Counted from the first letter of the stretch, positions 1 through 6,432 are shown. The stretch is DNA of 11,349 nt from Bacillota bacterium (GCA_023392395.1 JAEVZE010000247.1:1-11349); one strand, 5' to 3'. Made by a program: numbers and translations. Notes: a model not told the origin generated them from the sequence alone.

Positions 1-22
1 GGGCATAGTTCCAGGCAACATG

Positions 23-58
23 CCAAGCCACCGCAGGAGCAATCCCGCGGTGGCTTGG
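23..58. other. Perfect 12-bp stem-loop at the window edge
   Basis: Arms 23-34 and 47-58 are exact reverse complements (CCAAGCCACCGC / GCGGTGGCTTGG) around a 12-nt loop. There is no T-run on either side in either direction, so it is not a textbook intrinsic terminator. It may still end a gene lying upstream of the window or serve as an RNA stabilising structure. Apart from this hairpin and the promoter at 140-168, nothing gene-like is seen in 1-236. Confidence 0.5.
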
Positions 59-139
59 TCACGCCCGAAATTCGTGAGAACTATTTTCGGAAAATGAGAT
101 GAAAAATACGGCTTTTTTCGTCTTGAATTGGATGAAAGC

Positions 140-168
140 TTGATGCTGTATCCAATTTACTGTATAAT
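140..168 (+). promoter_or_regulatory. Sigma-A promoter for the two-component operon, flanked by an inverted repeat
   Basis: TTGATG (140-145), a 17-bp spacer and a perfect TATAAT (163-168) precede the response regulator start by about 70 bp. An 8-bp inverted repeat (AATTGGAT 126-133 / ATCCAATT 150-157) brackets the -35 box, so a dimeric regulator could act there. The promoter call is strong; the operator role is inference. Confidence 0.75.
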
Positions 169-236
169 ATTTCAGAGTAACCTTTGTTTTTGCATCCTCC
201 TTCGACGCGGGGCTCCATCTTTGATCGGAGGTACAA

Positions 237-968
237 ATGCTGACCATCGGGGTGTGTGACGACCAACCACTGCAGGTACAACTGCTGCTCCGATACTTGC
301 ACGAATACATGGCGGACGCTTGCGAATACCGCGTGATCGCCTCCAGCCAGCCCATCGAATTTCTGCAAAGGCTTGAAACGGAAAAGCCAGACTTTGTCTT
401 TTTGGACGTCAACATGGACGATATGAACGGCATTAAGTTGGGCGAAGAGATCCGGGCGAGGTATCCGGACGCAATGCTGGTTTATGTCACCGCGTACGGC
501 CAATACGCGTTGGATGCGTTCCGCGTTCGAGCGTTCCACTACCTGCTCAAACCCATTGAACGCGATGCGTTCGTTGCCCTGATGCGCGAAGCGCTGGATT
601 ACTTAAAACGGGCGGCCAATCGCCCATCGGAACAACACTTCGCCGTGCGGGTCAAGGGTGAAATTGCGCGGTTTTCCTACAGCGAAATTCTCTACTTTGA
701 AAAAATGGGGCATTGCGTCGTCGTGCACGCGTCGAACAGGGACATCTCTTACTACGGCAACATGCAGTCCCTGATGGAAGAACTGAATTCGGACGTATTT
801 GCCCAATGCCATCAGGGCTACGTCGTCAACCTGGACAAGGTGCGCGCCTTTCGGGACAAGACGCTGAGACTGGACGGGGGCGCAGAGGTTCCGGTCAGCC
901 GAAGCTATGCGGATCATGTGAAATCCATCCTGGTCAAGCGCTTGTTCGACCACGAGGGAAGCCTATGA
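237..968 (+). CDS. LytTR-family response regulator (AgrA/LytR type)
   Basis: A cytoplasmic transcription factor of 243 residues with an N-terminal receiver domain (about 1-120) and a C-terminal LytTR DNA-binding domain (about 137-238). The receiver has the acidic pair D8/D9, phospho-acceptor D57 in the LDVNMDDMNG context, T85 and K105 (LLKPI), so it looks fully phosphorylatable. The LytTR part carries the usual YSEILYFEK and CHQGYVVNL segments. The ATG at 237 is preceded by GGAGG (227-231) with 5-nt spacing. It overlaps the kinase gene by ATGA, so the two are translationally coupled and the kinase is the expected phosphodonor. Family members typically control peptide-sensing, bacteriocin or surface genes; the target here is unknown. 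The Shine-Dalgarno may be partly masked by a leader hairpin (213-230). Confidence 0.93.
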   Translation: MLTIGVCDDQPLQVQLLLRYLHEYMADACEYRVIASSQPIEFLQRLETEKPDFVFLDVNMDDMNGIKLGEEIRARYPDAMLVYVTAYGQYALDAFRVRAFHYLLKPIERDAFVALMREALDYLKRAANRPSEQHFAVRVKGEIARFSYSEILYFEKMGHCVVVHASNRDISYYGNMQSLMEELNSDVFAQCHQGYVVNLDKVRAFRDKTLRLDGGAEVPVSRSYADHVKSILVKRLFDHEGSL

Positions 969-2194
969 AGAAGCTTGCAGATTGGCTCATCGGCAGTGAA
1001 AACGAGGTATCATTCGAAAACCGTATCTACAACCTTTGTATCCTGCTGGGCAGCACTGTAACGCTGATTGGCATCTTCGCCGACTGGTTCAGCGCTTCTG
1101 TTTTCTATCTGTACAGCGTTTTATTTGAGCTGATCTGGCTTGCCGCCTATTATCTGACCAGGTTCAAGGGGTATTATAAGGTCGTGGTACCCATATCCCT
1201 CGTGCTGCTAACCACCGTCTTTTTCCCGATGAACTGGCTGACCAGCTCCGGCATCCTGGGTGTTTTCCCATACTACTCGACTCTCTTTCTCGCGGTCTAC
1301 TGCATTGTGACGTCGGGCAGGACTCGCCTGGCACTGATCAGTACCCACATCGTCATCCAGACGCTGCTCATCCTGTTCGGCGGCTATCTGAACCCTCGGC
1401 TTTTGCTCAATCCTTCGTACTACCTGTATCAAATCGACCTTTTGATCCACCTGACGGTGGTTACGGTCAGCGTCGCCTTTCTCATCATCACGTATTCCAT
1501 CACCTACCGGCGTGAACGCACACGTAGCGAGACCTACGCCAAGACGATCGAGGAAAACTATCACCAGCAACTGTACTACATGGAAACCCTGGAGCAGCTG
1601 GTCACTCGCCTCCGGGCGGAGCGGCACGACTTCAACAACCAGCTGGGCATCATCTACGGCATGCTGGAAGATAACGAGATGAACAAGGCCAAGGAATACG
1701 CCGCGACACTGGTCGGTGCGGCCCGAGCGCACCAGAACATGGTCACGCTGCCTTACTCGATGCTTCGGGCCATGATCAACTATAAGTTGTCTGTGGTCAG
1801 CGAACAGAACATTCGCCTGAACCTCTCGGTCGACGTGCGCGCAGGGCTCTCCTTCAACGAGCCGGACCTGGCCATTATCATCGGAACGCTGCTCGACAAC
1901 GCGGTGGAGGCTTGCCAAAAGGCAGAGGAGAAATACATTGGGTTCAACCTCTACTACAAACCGGACTATCTGATCTTGCGCGTGGAGAACTCGGTAGGCT
2001 CGGAAGCGATGAAGCCTTCCTGGATGGGCGGACAGGGCAAAAGCAACAAGACTGACCCTGAGAACCACGGTTTCGGGTTGAGCAATGTCAAATACCTGGT
2101 GGAAAAGCACAGCGGCCTGATCGAAATCGACCTGCGCAAGAACGTCTTCAAGGTCAACATTGCGCTGCTGGTCGATGCCAAGGAGGCGGTATAG
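965..2194 (+). CDS. GHKL sensor histidine kinase (AgrC-like), partner of the upstream regulator
   Basis: A 409-residue membrane kinase. The first ~180 residues hold about six hydrophobic segments; a short linker follows, then the catalytic half. The phospho-acceptor is H221 in RHDFNNQLG, typical of the AgrC/CitA-like H-box. The GHKL ATPase shows the N-box with N312 (TLLDNAVEAC) and a G-box near 367-373 (NHGFGLSN). Start at 965 is chosen because MKKLADWL follows a GAGGGA element and its ATG overlaps the regulator stop. A longer in-frame extension upstream lies inside the regulator gene and is rejected. No agrB-like or agrD-like gene is visible next to it, so the ligand is unknown; the missing partner could lie left of the window. 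The C-terminus appears complete. Confidence 0.92.
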   Translation: MKKLADWLIGSENEVSFENRIYNLCILLGSTVTLIGIFADWFSASVFYLYSVLFELIWLAAYYLTRFKGYYKVVVPISLVLLTTVFFPMNWLTSSGILGVFPYYSTLFLAVYCIVTSGRTRLALISTHIVIQTLLILFGGYLNPRLLLNPSYYLYQIDLLIHLTVVTVSVAFLIITYSITYRRERTRSETYAKTIEENYHQQLYYMETLEQLVTRLRAERHDFNNQLGIIYGMLEDNEMNKAKEYAATLVGAARAHQNMVTLPYSMLRAMINYKLSVVSEQNIRLNLSVDVRAGLSFNEPDLAIIIGTLLDNAVEACQKAEEKYIGFNLYYKPDYLILRVENSVGSEAMKPSWMGGQGKSNKTDPENHGFGLSNVKYLVEKHSGLIEIDLRKNVFKVNIALLVDAKEAV

Positions 2195-2201
2195 CGAGTC
2201 G

Positions 2202-2498
2202 GCTGCTTCAGCAGCTGTGAAGTACTTCCCGGACTTTGAGCGGCTGGTGGTCAAGAATTGCGGCATTCGCGATCTTTCGCCGGTTGCCGCGCTGAGGGAC
2301 TAGCGGAAGATCGACGTATCGGTCAAACCCATTGAAGATTTGACGCCGCTGCTAAAATCAACGCACCTTGCGTATGCTACGTTCAGTATCGATCAGCGCG
2401 CGCTGGTCGAGGCGCAATGATCTGGCGCGGCGTTCGACATTCGGTACAGCGGACCGGCGTTTTTCGCTAAGATTGCGCAAAAACGCGCCCGCGCTTGA
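2202..2498 (+). pseudogene. Decayed leucine-rich-repeat protein fragment with two in-frame stops
   Basis: Reading one frame from 2202 gives a continuous protein-like translation interrupted only by TAG at 2301-2303 and TGA at 2418-2420, ending at TGA 2496-2498. The first part, FERLVVKNCGIRDLSPVAAL, has the spacing of an internalin-type ~22-residue leucine-rich repeat (LxLxxCxIxDLSPLxxL). The second part continues with IEDLTPLLKSTHLAYATFSI. No start codon with a ribosome site is present; the frame runs back into the kinase gene, where an AAGGAGG (2180-2186) may be a relic. I read it as the C-terminal remnant of a surface or secreted LRR protein that lost its 5' end. A chance frame is less likely because the repeat pattern is kept on both sides of the stop. 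Confidence 0.6.
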
Positions 2499-2523
2499 TT
2501 TTAACATTGGGTACTGCTATAAT
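2495..2523 (+). promoter_or_regulatory. Sigma-A promoter of the aldolase gene
   Basis: TTGATT (2495-2500), a 17-bp spacer and TATAAT (2518-2523), with an extended -10 TG at 2515-2516. It sits about 35 bp upstream of the aldolase start and overlaps the last stop codon of the LRR remnant. The close match suggests strong constitutive transcription, as fits a glycolytic gene. Confidence 0.8.
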
Positions 2524-2557
2524 TTTCCCCGGATAGAGAATTAAGGGAGTGTTGTTC

Positions 2558-3511
2558 ATGGCGCTTGTTACCTCTACCGAAATGTTCAAGAAAGCCTATG
2601 CCGGCGGCTATGCCATCGGCGCATTCAATGTCAACAACATGGAAATCATCCAGGGCATCACCGAAGCGGCGATGGAAGAAAAAGCCCCGCTGATTCTGCA
2701 GGTTTCGTCCGGCGCGCGCAAGTACGCCAAGCACGTGTACCTGATGAAGCTGATCGAGGCCGCGCTGATCGACGCCGAGCAGACCGCCGGTTTCGATCTG
2801 CCCATCTGCGTTCACTTGGACCACGGCGATACCTTCGAGCTGTGCAAGTCTTGCATCGACGGCGGCTTTACCTCCGTCATGATCGACGGCTCCCACCATT
2901 CCTTTGATGACAACATCAAGCTGACCCGCCAGGTCGTCGAGTACGCGCACGATCACGGCGTAGTGGTCGAGGCTGAGCTGGGCCGTCTGGCCGGCATTGA
3001 GGACAAGGTCAACGTGTCCGCGGAAGATGCCTCCTACACCCGCCCGGACGAGGTCGAGGAGTTTGTCGGCAGGACCGGCGTGGATTCCCTGGCCATCGCC
3101 ATCGGCACCAGCCATGGCGCCTACAAGTTCAAGCCCGGCCAGAAGCCGCAGTTGCGCTTTGATATCCTGGACGAGGTCGTCAAGCGTCTGCCCGGCTTCC
3201 CGATCGTGCTGCACGGCGCGTCCAGCGTCATGCCCGAATATGTCAAGATGATCAACGAGAACGGCGGCAAGATGCCCGACGCTATCGGCATCCCCGAGGA
3301 CATGCTCCGTCAGGCTGCCCGCTCCGCTGTCTGCAAGATCAACATCGACTCCGACCTGCGCCTGGCCATGACCGGCACCGTTCGCAAGTACTTCGCGGAC
3401 CATCCGGATCACTTCGACCCGCGCCAGTACCTGAAGCCCGCCCGCGAGAACATCAAGGGCATGGTCAAGCACAAGCTGGTCGAAGTGCTGGGCTGTAACG
3501 GCAAGGCCTGA
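2558..3511 (+). CDS. fba: Class II (zinc) fructose-bisphosphate aldolase
   Basis: A 317-residue TIM-barrel enzyme that reversibly cleaves fructose 1,6-bisphosphate to dihydroxyacetone phosphate and glyceraldehyde 3-phosphate in glycolysis and gluconeogenesis. HLDHG supplies catalytic D88 and metal ligand H89. Further metal ligands are H186 (GTSHGAYK) and H219 (VLHGASS), and the substrate phosphate-binding NIDSDLR lies at 262-268. The ~317-residue length and GTSHGAYK wording are typical of type B enzymes of the Bacillota, though related tagatose-bisphosphate or KbaY/GatY aldolases cannot be fully excluded by eye. ATG 2558 is chosen over GTG 2549 because AAGGGAG (2543-2549) lies 8 nt upstream and MALVTSTEM is the usual N-terminus. 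It is monocistronic, with its own promoter and terminator. Confidence 0.94.
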   Translation: MALVTSTEMFKKAYAGGYAIGAFNVNNMEIIQGITEAAMEEKAPLILQVSSGARKYAKHVYLMKLIEAALIDAEQTAGFDLPICVHLDHGDTFELCKSCIDGGFTSVMIDGSHHSFDDNIKLTRQVVEYAHDHGVVVEAELGRLAGIEDKVNVSAEDASYTRPDEVEEFVGRTGVDSLAIAIGTSHGAYKFKPGQKPQLRFDILDEVVKRLPGFPIVLHGASSVMPEYVKMINENGGKMPDAIGIPEDMLRQAARSAVCKINIDSDLRLAMTGTVRKYFADHPDHFDPRQYLKPARENIKGMVKHKLVEVLGCNGKA

Positions 3512-3534
3512 GTGCTGTAAAAACCACACCCTTC

Positions 3535-3572
3535 ACCCGGCGCTGAAAAGTGCCGGGTTTTTCGTGTTTTTT
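3535..3572 (+). terminator. Intrinsic terminator after the aldolase gene
   Basis: A 7-bp stem ACCCGGC (3535-3541) / GCCGGGT (3552-3558) is followed by TTTTT and a second T-run (3567-3572). It lies about 24 bp after the aldolase stop and just before the PadR promoter. Confidence 0.85.
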
Positions 3573-3583
3573 GAAGAATTCAC

Positions 3584-3612
3584 TTGACGCCACTATATCA
3601 AAATGATATAGT
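3584..3612 (+). promoter_or_regulatory. Sigma-A promoter of the PadR-polyferredoxin operon
   Basis: TTGACG (3584-3589), a 17-bp spacer and TATAGT (3607-3612), 22 bp upstream of the PadR start codon. The whole spacer and the -10 box lie inside the palindrome at 3587-3617, so a bound protein would block RNA polymerase. Confidence 0.8.
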
Positions 3613-3617
3613 GGCGT
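3587..3617. promoter_or_regulatory. Palindromic operator, probably bound by the PadR protein itself
   Basis: Two perfect 14-bp arms (ACGCCACTATATCA 3587-3600 and its reverse complement 3604-3617) are separated by AAA. The ATATCA-N3-TGATAT core overlaps the -10 region. PadR proteins are dimeric winged-helix repressors that commonly bind inverted repeats in their own promoters, so autorepression is the simplest reading. Binding is inferred from position, not shown. Confidence 0.7.
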
Positions 3618-3633
3618 AGAAGGGGGCGATCAA

Positions 3634-4200
3634 ATGGCGGACAGCGCAACCATCAGCATCCTGCTGGGTTTTCTCGCCCACGAGGACCTGAGCGGATACG
3701 ACCTGCGTAAGCGGGTAGCCGGTTCGGTCGGCAAATTCTGGGACGTGGGCTACGGCCAGATCTACCCGGCGCTCAAGGAGATGGAACGGGAGGGGCTGGT
3801 GATCGCACAGCCTGGCTTTACCGGCAAAGGGCCGGAGCGGATCGCCTACCGCATCACGGCGGAAGGGCGAACGCAGCTTGCCTCATGGGTTACAAAACCC
3901 GGCGATCGGGAGCACCTCCGGTTTGAAGTGATGCTCAAGCTGTTCTTCGGAAGCGCGCTGGAGTCGGAGGAGAACGCCCGGCGTGCCTCAGATTTTGGGG
4001 CGCGGCACCAGCGGGAGCTGGACGAGATTCTTAAGTTCAAGAACAACTTAGAAAACGTCCTGGATGGCGGCGACCACCTGTACTATTACCTGACGGTGCT
4101 CTTTGGCGAGAAGATTCACCGGGCCTGCGTCGAATGGGCGGATGCGGCGCGCGATTTAATCGAAACCAAGGCGGCGAAAGAGGGGGGGACCTTCCGATGA
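3634..4200 (+). CDS. PadR-family transcriptional repressor
   Basis: A 188-residue regulator. Residues about 8-85 form the PadR winged-helix domain (ILLGFLAHEDLSGYDLRKRV, then FWDVGYGQIYPALKEMEREG), ending in the RITAEGRTQL wing. The C-terminal ~90 residues form the helical dimerisation arm of the Vir_act_alpha_C type (LRFEVMLKLFFG onward), so this is the larger PadR subfamily. ATG 3634 follows an AGGGGG site. Its stop overlaps the next start (ATGA at 4197-4200), coupling it to the polyferredoxin gene. It probably represses this operon via the overlapping palindrome and is released by a small molecule or redox signal; the ligand cannot be read from the sequence. Confidence 0.92.
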   Translation: MADSATISILLGFLAHEDLSGYDLRKRVAGSVGKFWDVGYGQIYPALKEMEREGLVIAQPGFTGKGPERIAYRITAEGRTQLASWVTKPGDREHLRFEVMLKLFFGSALESEENARRASDFGARHQRELDEILKFKNNLENVLDGGDHLYYYLTVLFGEKIHRACVEWADAARDLIETKAAKEGGTFR

Positions 4201-4934
4201 CCCGGAGACAATCGATTCGTAATTTCCTGCTGCTGATGGCGCTGGTGCTGTTTCCGGCGACATTCTACTACCTTTCGCCCTACTTGATCATCATGGGCGG
4301 CGCGATGGGGATTTTGACGGGCAGCGCGATGGTCTTCCTCGCGATGTTTTTGAGCGCGCTGGTATTCGGGCGCGCGTTCTGCGGCTGGTTATGCCCCGCA
4401 GGCGCGCTGCAGGACGGCTGCGCGAAGGTGGTCGGGAAGAAACCCAAGTCGCCTGCATGGCTGAAGTACGCCCTCTGGGGGCCTTGGCTGGCGGGCATCG
4501 CGCTGGCATTCTTCCGCGCGGGCGGCGTCAAGGGCTTGGACTTTTTCTTCATGACGGATCACGGCATTTCCGCGTCGGGCGTGGAGGGGTACTTTATGTA
4601 CTTCGCCGTCGTGATTGTGATCATGGCGCTTTCGCTGATCTACGGGCGGCGGGCCATGTGCCGCTCGGTCTGCTGGATGGCTCCCTTCATGGTGATGGGC
4701 GAACTGCTCCGGCGAAAGCTGAAGCTGCCGGGGCTCAGGCTCGAGGCGGATGGTGGCCAGTGCGTCCAATGCGGCGCTTGCGACAAAAATTGTCCGATGA
4801 GCCTGCCCGTCCGCGAGATGGCTCAGCGCGGCGATATGCGCAATCTGGAATGCATCCTGTGCGGGCGCTGTGCCGATACCTGCCCGAAAAAGACACTCTC
4901 GCTGAGGTTTCGCGGCGGCGGAAAAGCCGGATAG
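4197..4934 (+). CDS. Membrane polyferredoxin, NapH/CcoG-like 4Fe-4S protein
   Basis: A 245-residue membrane iron-sulfur protein with about four transmembrane helices (10-30, 35-57, 88-108, 133-150). After helix two comes FGRAFCGWLCPAGALQD (C62, C66), the hallmark of the NapH/RdxA/NosR-like family, and after helix four CRSVC (C155, C159). The C-terminal cytoplasmic part holds two ferredoxin [4Fe-4S] motifs: C189/C192/C195/C199 and C219/C222/C225/C229, each ending in Cys-Pro. Such proteins pass electrons between membrane quinol or flavin donors and soluble acceptors; the partner is not evident because no reductase gene adjoins. The start is the ATG overlapping the PadR stop; an in-frame extension upstream lies inside padR and lacks membrane or signal features. 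Coupling to PadR suggests substrate- or stress-induced expression. Confidence 0.88.
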   Translation: MTRRQSIRNFLLLMALVLFPATFYYLSPYLIIMGGAMGILTGSAMVFLAMFLSALVFGRAFCGWLCPAGALQDGCAKVVGKKPKSPAWLKYALWGPWLAGIALAFFRAGGVKGLDFFFMTDHGISASGVEGYFMYFAVVIVIMALSLIYGRRAMCRSVCWMAPFMVMGELLRRKLKLPGLRLEADGGQCVQCGACDKNCPMSLPVREMAQRGDMRNLECILCGRCADTCPKKTLSLRFRGGGKAG

Positions 4935-4955
4935 CGGAAGCAGACAATTCTCCGC

Positions 4956-5011
4956 GGCCCCCGTAATCAACGGGGGGCCACGGAGCACCGAAAAACCCTT
5001 CGGATTTTTCG
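4956..5011 (+). terminator. Paired hairpins, likely terminator region of the PadR-polyferredoxin operon
   Basis: A GC-rich hairpin (GGCCCCC 4956-4962 with GGGGGCC 4973-4979) is followed by a second one, CGAAAAA / TTTTTCG (4989-4995 / 5005-5011), around a CCCTTCGGA loop. Neither has a long T-run after it, although the second arm is itself T-rich. The second hairpin has a counterpart at 9220-9249 and may belong to the repeat element. Confidence 0.45.
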
Positions 5012-5031
5012 AAGCGTAAGGGGGAAATTGC

Positions 5032-5181
5032 GTGCGCCTGAAATCCCGCGGGATTTCCGGGCGGCGCACTGACAGATGGAATTGTTTGTTCTCCCAATGC
5101 ACGCACTGGGAGAACAAACACATTTCCGGCGCACAGGTCGCCGGAAATGATGGAATCTCTTCGGGACTTTGCCGATGGTCT
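5032..5181 (+). repeat. Structured intergenic repeat, copy A
   Basis: A 150-bp stretch matching 9264-9413 in the same orientation with about 15 differences and no gaps (by eye). It folds as consecutive hairpins. The first has outer arms GTGCGCC/GGCGCAC (5032-5038 / 5063-5069) around the palindrome GAAATCCCG/CGGGATTTC (5040-5057). The second is a 14-bp perfect stem (5083-5096 / 5107-5120) with a 10-nt loop. The third is an 11-bp stem CATTTCCGGCG/CGCCGGAAATG (5121-5131 / 5139-5149) with loop CACAGGT. Similarity weakens upstream to about 4984. A strong terminator follows directly. It could be a small structured RNA or a miniature non-coding mobile element; I recognise no named family. Confidence 0.85.
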
Positions 5182-5183
5182 TT

Positions 5184-5215
5184 GGCCTCCGTAATCAACG
5201 GGGGTCTTTTTTTTT
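5184..5215 (+). terminator. Strong intrinsic terminator directly after repeat copy A
   Basis: An 8-bp stem (5184-5191 / 5199-5206, including two G-T wobbles) with loop TAATCAA is followed by nine T. The loop and upper stem (CCGTAATCAACGGGG type) repeat those of the hairpin at 4956-4979, so repeat copy A is bracketed by two related hairpins. It would isolate the glycosyltransferase genes from upstream transcription. Confidence 0.85.
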
Positions 5216-5242
5216 CTGAGCGTAGGTCTGTTTTTGGCGTCG

Positions 5243-5270
5243 AACGCCGGGGCGGGCCGAAACATATCCT
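5243..5270 (+). promoter_or_regulatory. Possible sigma-K (late mother-cell) promoter for the glycosyltransferase genes
   Basis: AAC (5243-5245), 17 bp, then CATATCCT (5263-5270), against the sigma-K consensus mAC-N16/18-CATAnnnTA; only the final A is missing. It lies between the terminator at 5215 and the start at 5328, where no sigma-A promoter is visible. Such short motifs occur by chance, so this remains tentative, but mother-cell expression would fit a spore-surface role. Confidence 0.35.
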
Positions 5271-5327
5271 GTCTACGGAGCGACGAAACGCATTTGGCGG
5301 ATCGTGCCTTATGAGGGGGAGGGTTCG

Positions 5328-6428
5328 TTGGGCCGGTACAAGATTTACGTCTATGCGATCAGCAAAAATGAGGAAGATTTTGTCGACCGCTGGATGGACT
5401 CGGTGGGAGAGGCGGATCAGGTGATCGTCGCCGACACGGGTTCCACCGACCAGACGGTGGAACGCTTGCGCGCGCGGGGCGCGTATGTTTACGAGGAGTC
5501 CATCATCCCCTGGCGGTTCGATGGGGCGCGCAACGTGGCGCTGAGCCATGTGCCGGAGGACGCGGACATCTGCGTGTCCAACGATCTGGACGAGGTGTTC
5601 GAGCCCGGCTGGAGGCAAAAACTGGAGGACGCCTGGCTGCCGGAACATACCCGCGCGGTGTATCGGTTCAGCTGGAGCTATCATGCCGACGGTACGCCCG
5701 AACAGCAGTTTCCGATGGAGAAGATCCATCGACGGAAGGGCTTTCGCTGGGTTAGACCGGTCCATGAGGAACTGCAATACGAAGGCGCGGAAGGGGAGAA
5801 CAAGGTCCAGGTGGAAGGCCTTGTGCTGAACCATCGGCCGGACCCTGGAAAGCCTCGCAGCCAGTACCTTCCGCTGCTCGAACTCTCGGTTTCGGAAAAC
5901 CCCATGGACGACCGGGCCGCGTTCTGGCTCGGGCGAGAGTATCTGTACCACGAAAAGTACGACCAGTGCATTGAGGCGCTGAAGCGCTACCTAAGCATTC
6001 CTTCCGCCCTATGGGGGGAGGAGCGCAGCGCGGCCATGCGTTTTATCGCGCAGTGCTGGGCGGCGGAAGGAGATTGGGCGCAGGCCAGGGGGTGGCTCTT
6101 CCGGGCAATCGCAGAGTGTCAGGACGCACGCGAACCCTACTGTGCGATGGCGGATCTCGCATACAAGGAGCAGAACTGGCCGCTACTGTACGCGATGGTC
6201 AAGAAGGGGCTCTCCATCCTGCGGCACAGCGGCAGTTACCTGGTAGAGCCAGCCTCATGGGGCGCGGCGCTGTACGATTACGGCGCGATCGCGGCCTATC
6301 AGATGGGTCTATCCCAAGAGGCCTACGCCTATGCTTTTGAGGCGTGCGAGCGGAGCCCCGGAGACTTACGGCTCCATGCCAACCTGGAATTCCTTGCGGC
6401 GCGGCTGACGGAGCTCGCGAGGGGGTAA
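5328..6428 (+). CDS. Family 2-type glycosyltransferase with C-terminal TPR-like region (first of a tandem pair)
   Basis: A 366-residue protein. Residues 1-105 form the nucleotide-sugar-binding half of a GT-A fold: YVYAISKNE, DTGSTDQTVERL, and the metal-binding DLDE at 86-89. Residues ~190-366 look helical with tetratricopeptide-like spacing (WLGREYLYHEKYDQCIEAL). The start is taken as TTG 5328: GGAGG (5318-5322) lies 5 nt upstream, and it aligns MGRYKIYVYAISKNE exactly with MKRYKVCVYAICKNE of the neighbouring paralogue. GTG 5304 is in frame but lacks a comparable site, and ATG 5311 is out of frame. It likely transfers a sugar onto a surface protein or glycan; donor and acceptor are not readable. 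The pair and the downstream collagen gene suggest spore-surface glycosylation. Confidence 0.88.
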   Translation: MGRYKIYVYAISKNEEDFVDRWMDSVGEADQVIVADTGSTDQTVERLRARGAYVYEESIIPWRFDGARNVALSHVPEDADICVSNDLDEVFEPGWRQKLEDAWLPEHTRAVYRFSWSYHADGTPEQQFPMEKIHRRKGFRWVRPVHEELQYEGAEGENKVQVEGLVLNHRPDPGKPRSQYLPLLELSVSENPMDDRAAFWLGREYLYHEKYDQCIEALKRYLSIPSALWGEERSAAMRFIAQCWAAEGDWAQARGWLFRAIAECQDAREPYCAMADLAYKEQNWPLLYAMVKKGLSILRHSGSYLVEPASWGAALYDYGAIAAYQMGLSQEAYAYAFEACERSPGDLRLHANLEFLAARLTELARG

Positions 6429-6432
6429 GACC

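Noticed and set aside
1208..2266. A 352-codon minus-strand frame opposite the sensor kinase
   Set aside because: It is antisense to a kinase whose H, N and G boxes are all intact; the translation has no recognisable domain.
2501..3529. A 342-codon minus-strand frame opposite the aldolase
   Set aside because: It is a mirror of codon bias in the aldolase gene, which has all catalytic residues, a promoter and a terminator.
5032..5181. Repeats A and B as a CRISPR array or tRNA-like genes
   Set aside because: There are only two copies 4.2 kb apart, with no regular short spacers, and no cloverleaf or anticodon arm can be drawn.
5032..5424. A 130-codon reading frame on the plus strand running through repeat copy A into the glycosyltransferase start region
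   Set aside because: It spans hairpins and a terminator, overlaps the real gene in another frame, has no good ribosome site and no protein-like composition.
4389..5951. A 520-codon minus-strand frame
   Set aside because: It covers parts of two well-supported plus-strand genes and the hairpin-rich intergenic region, and shows no domain features.
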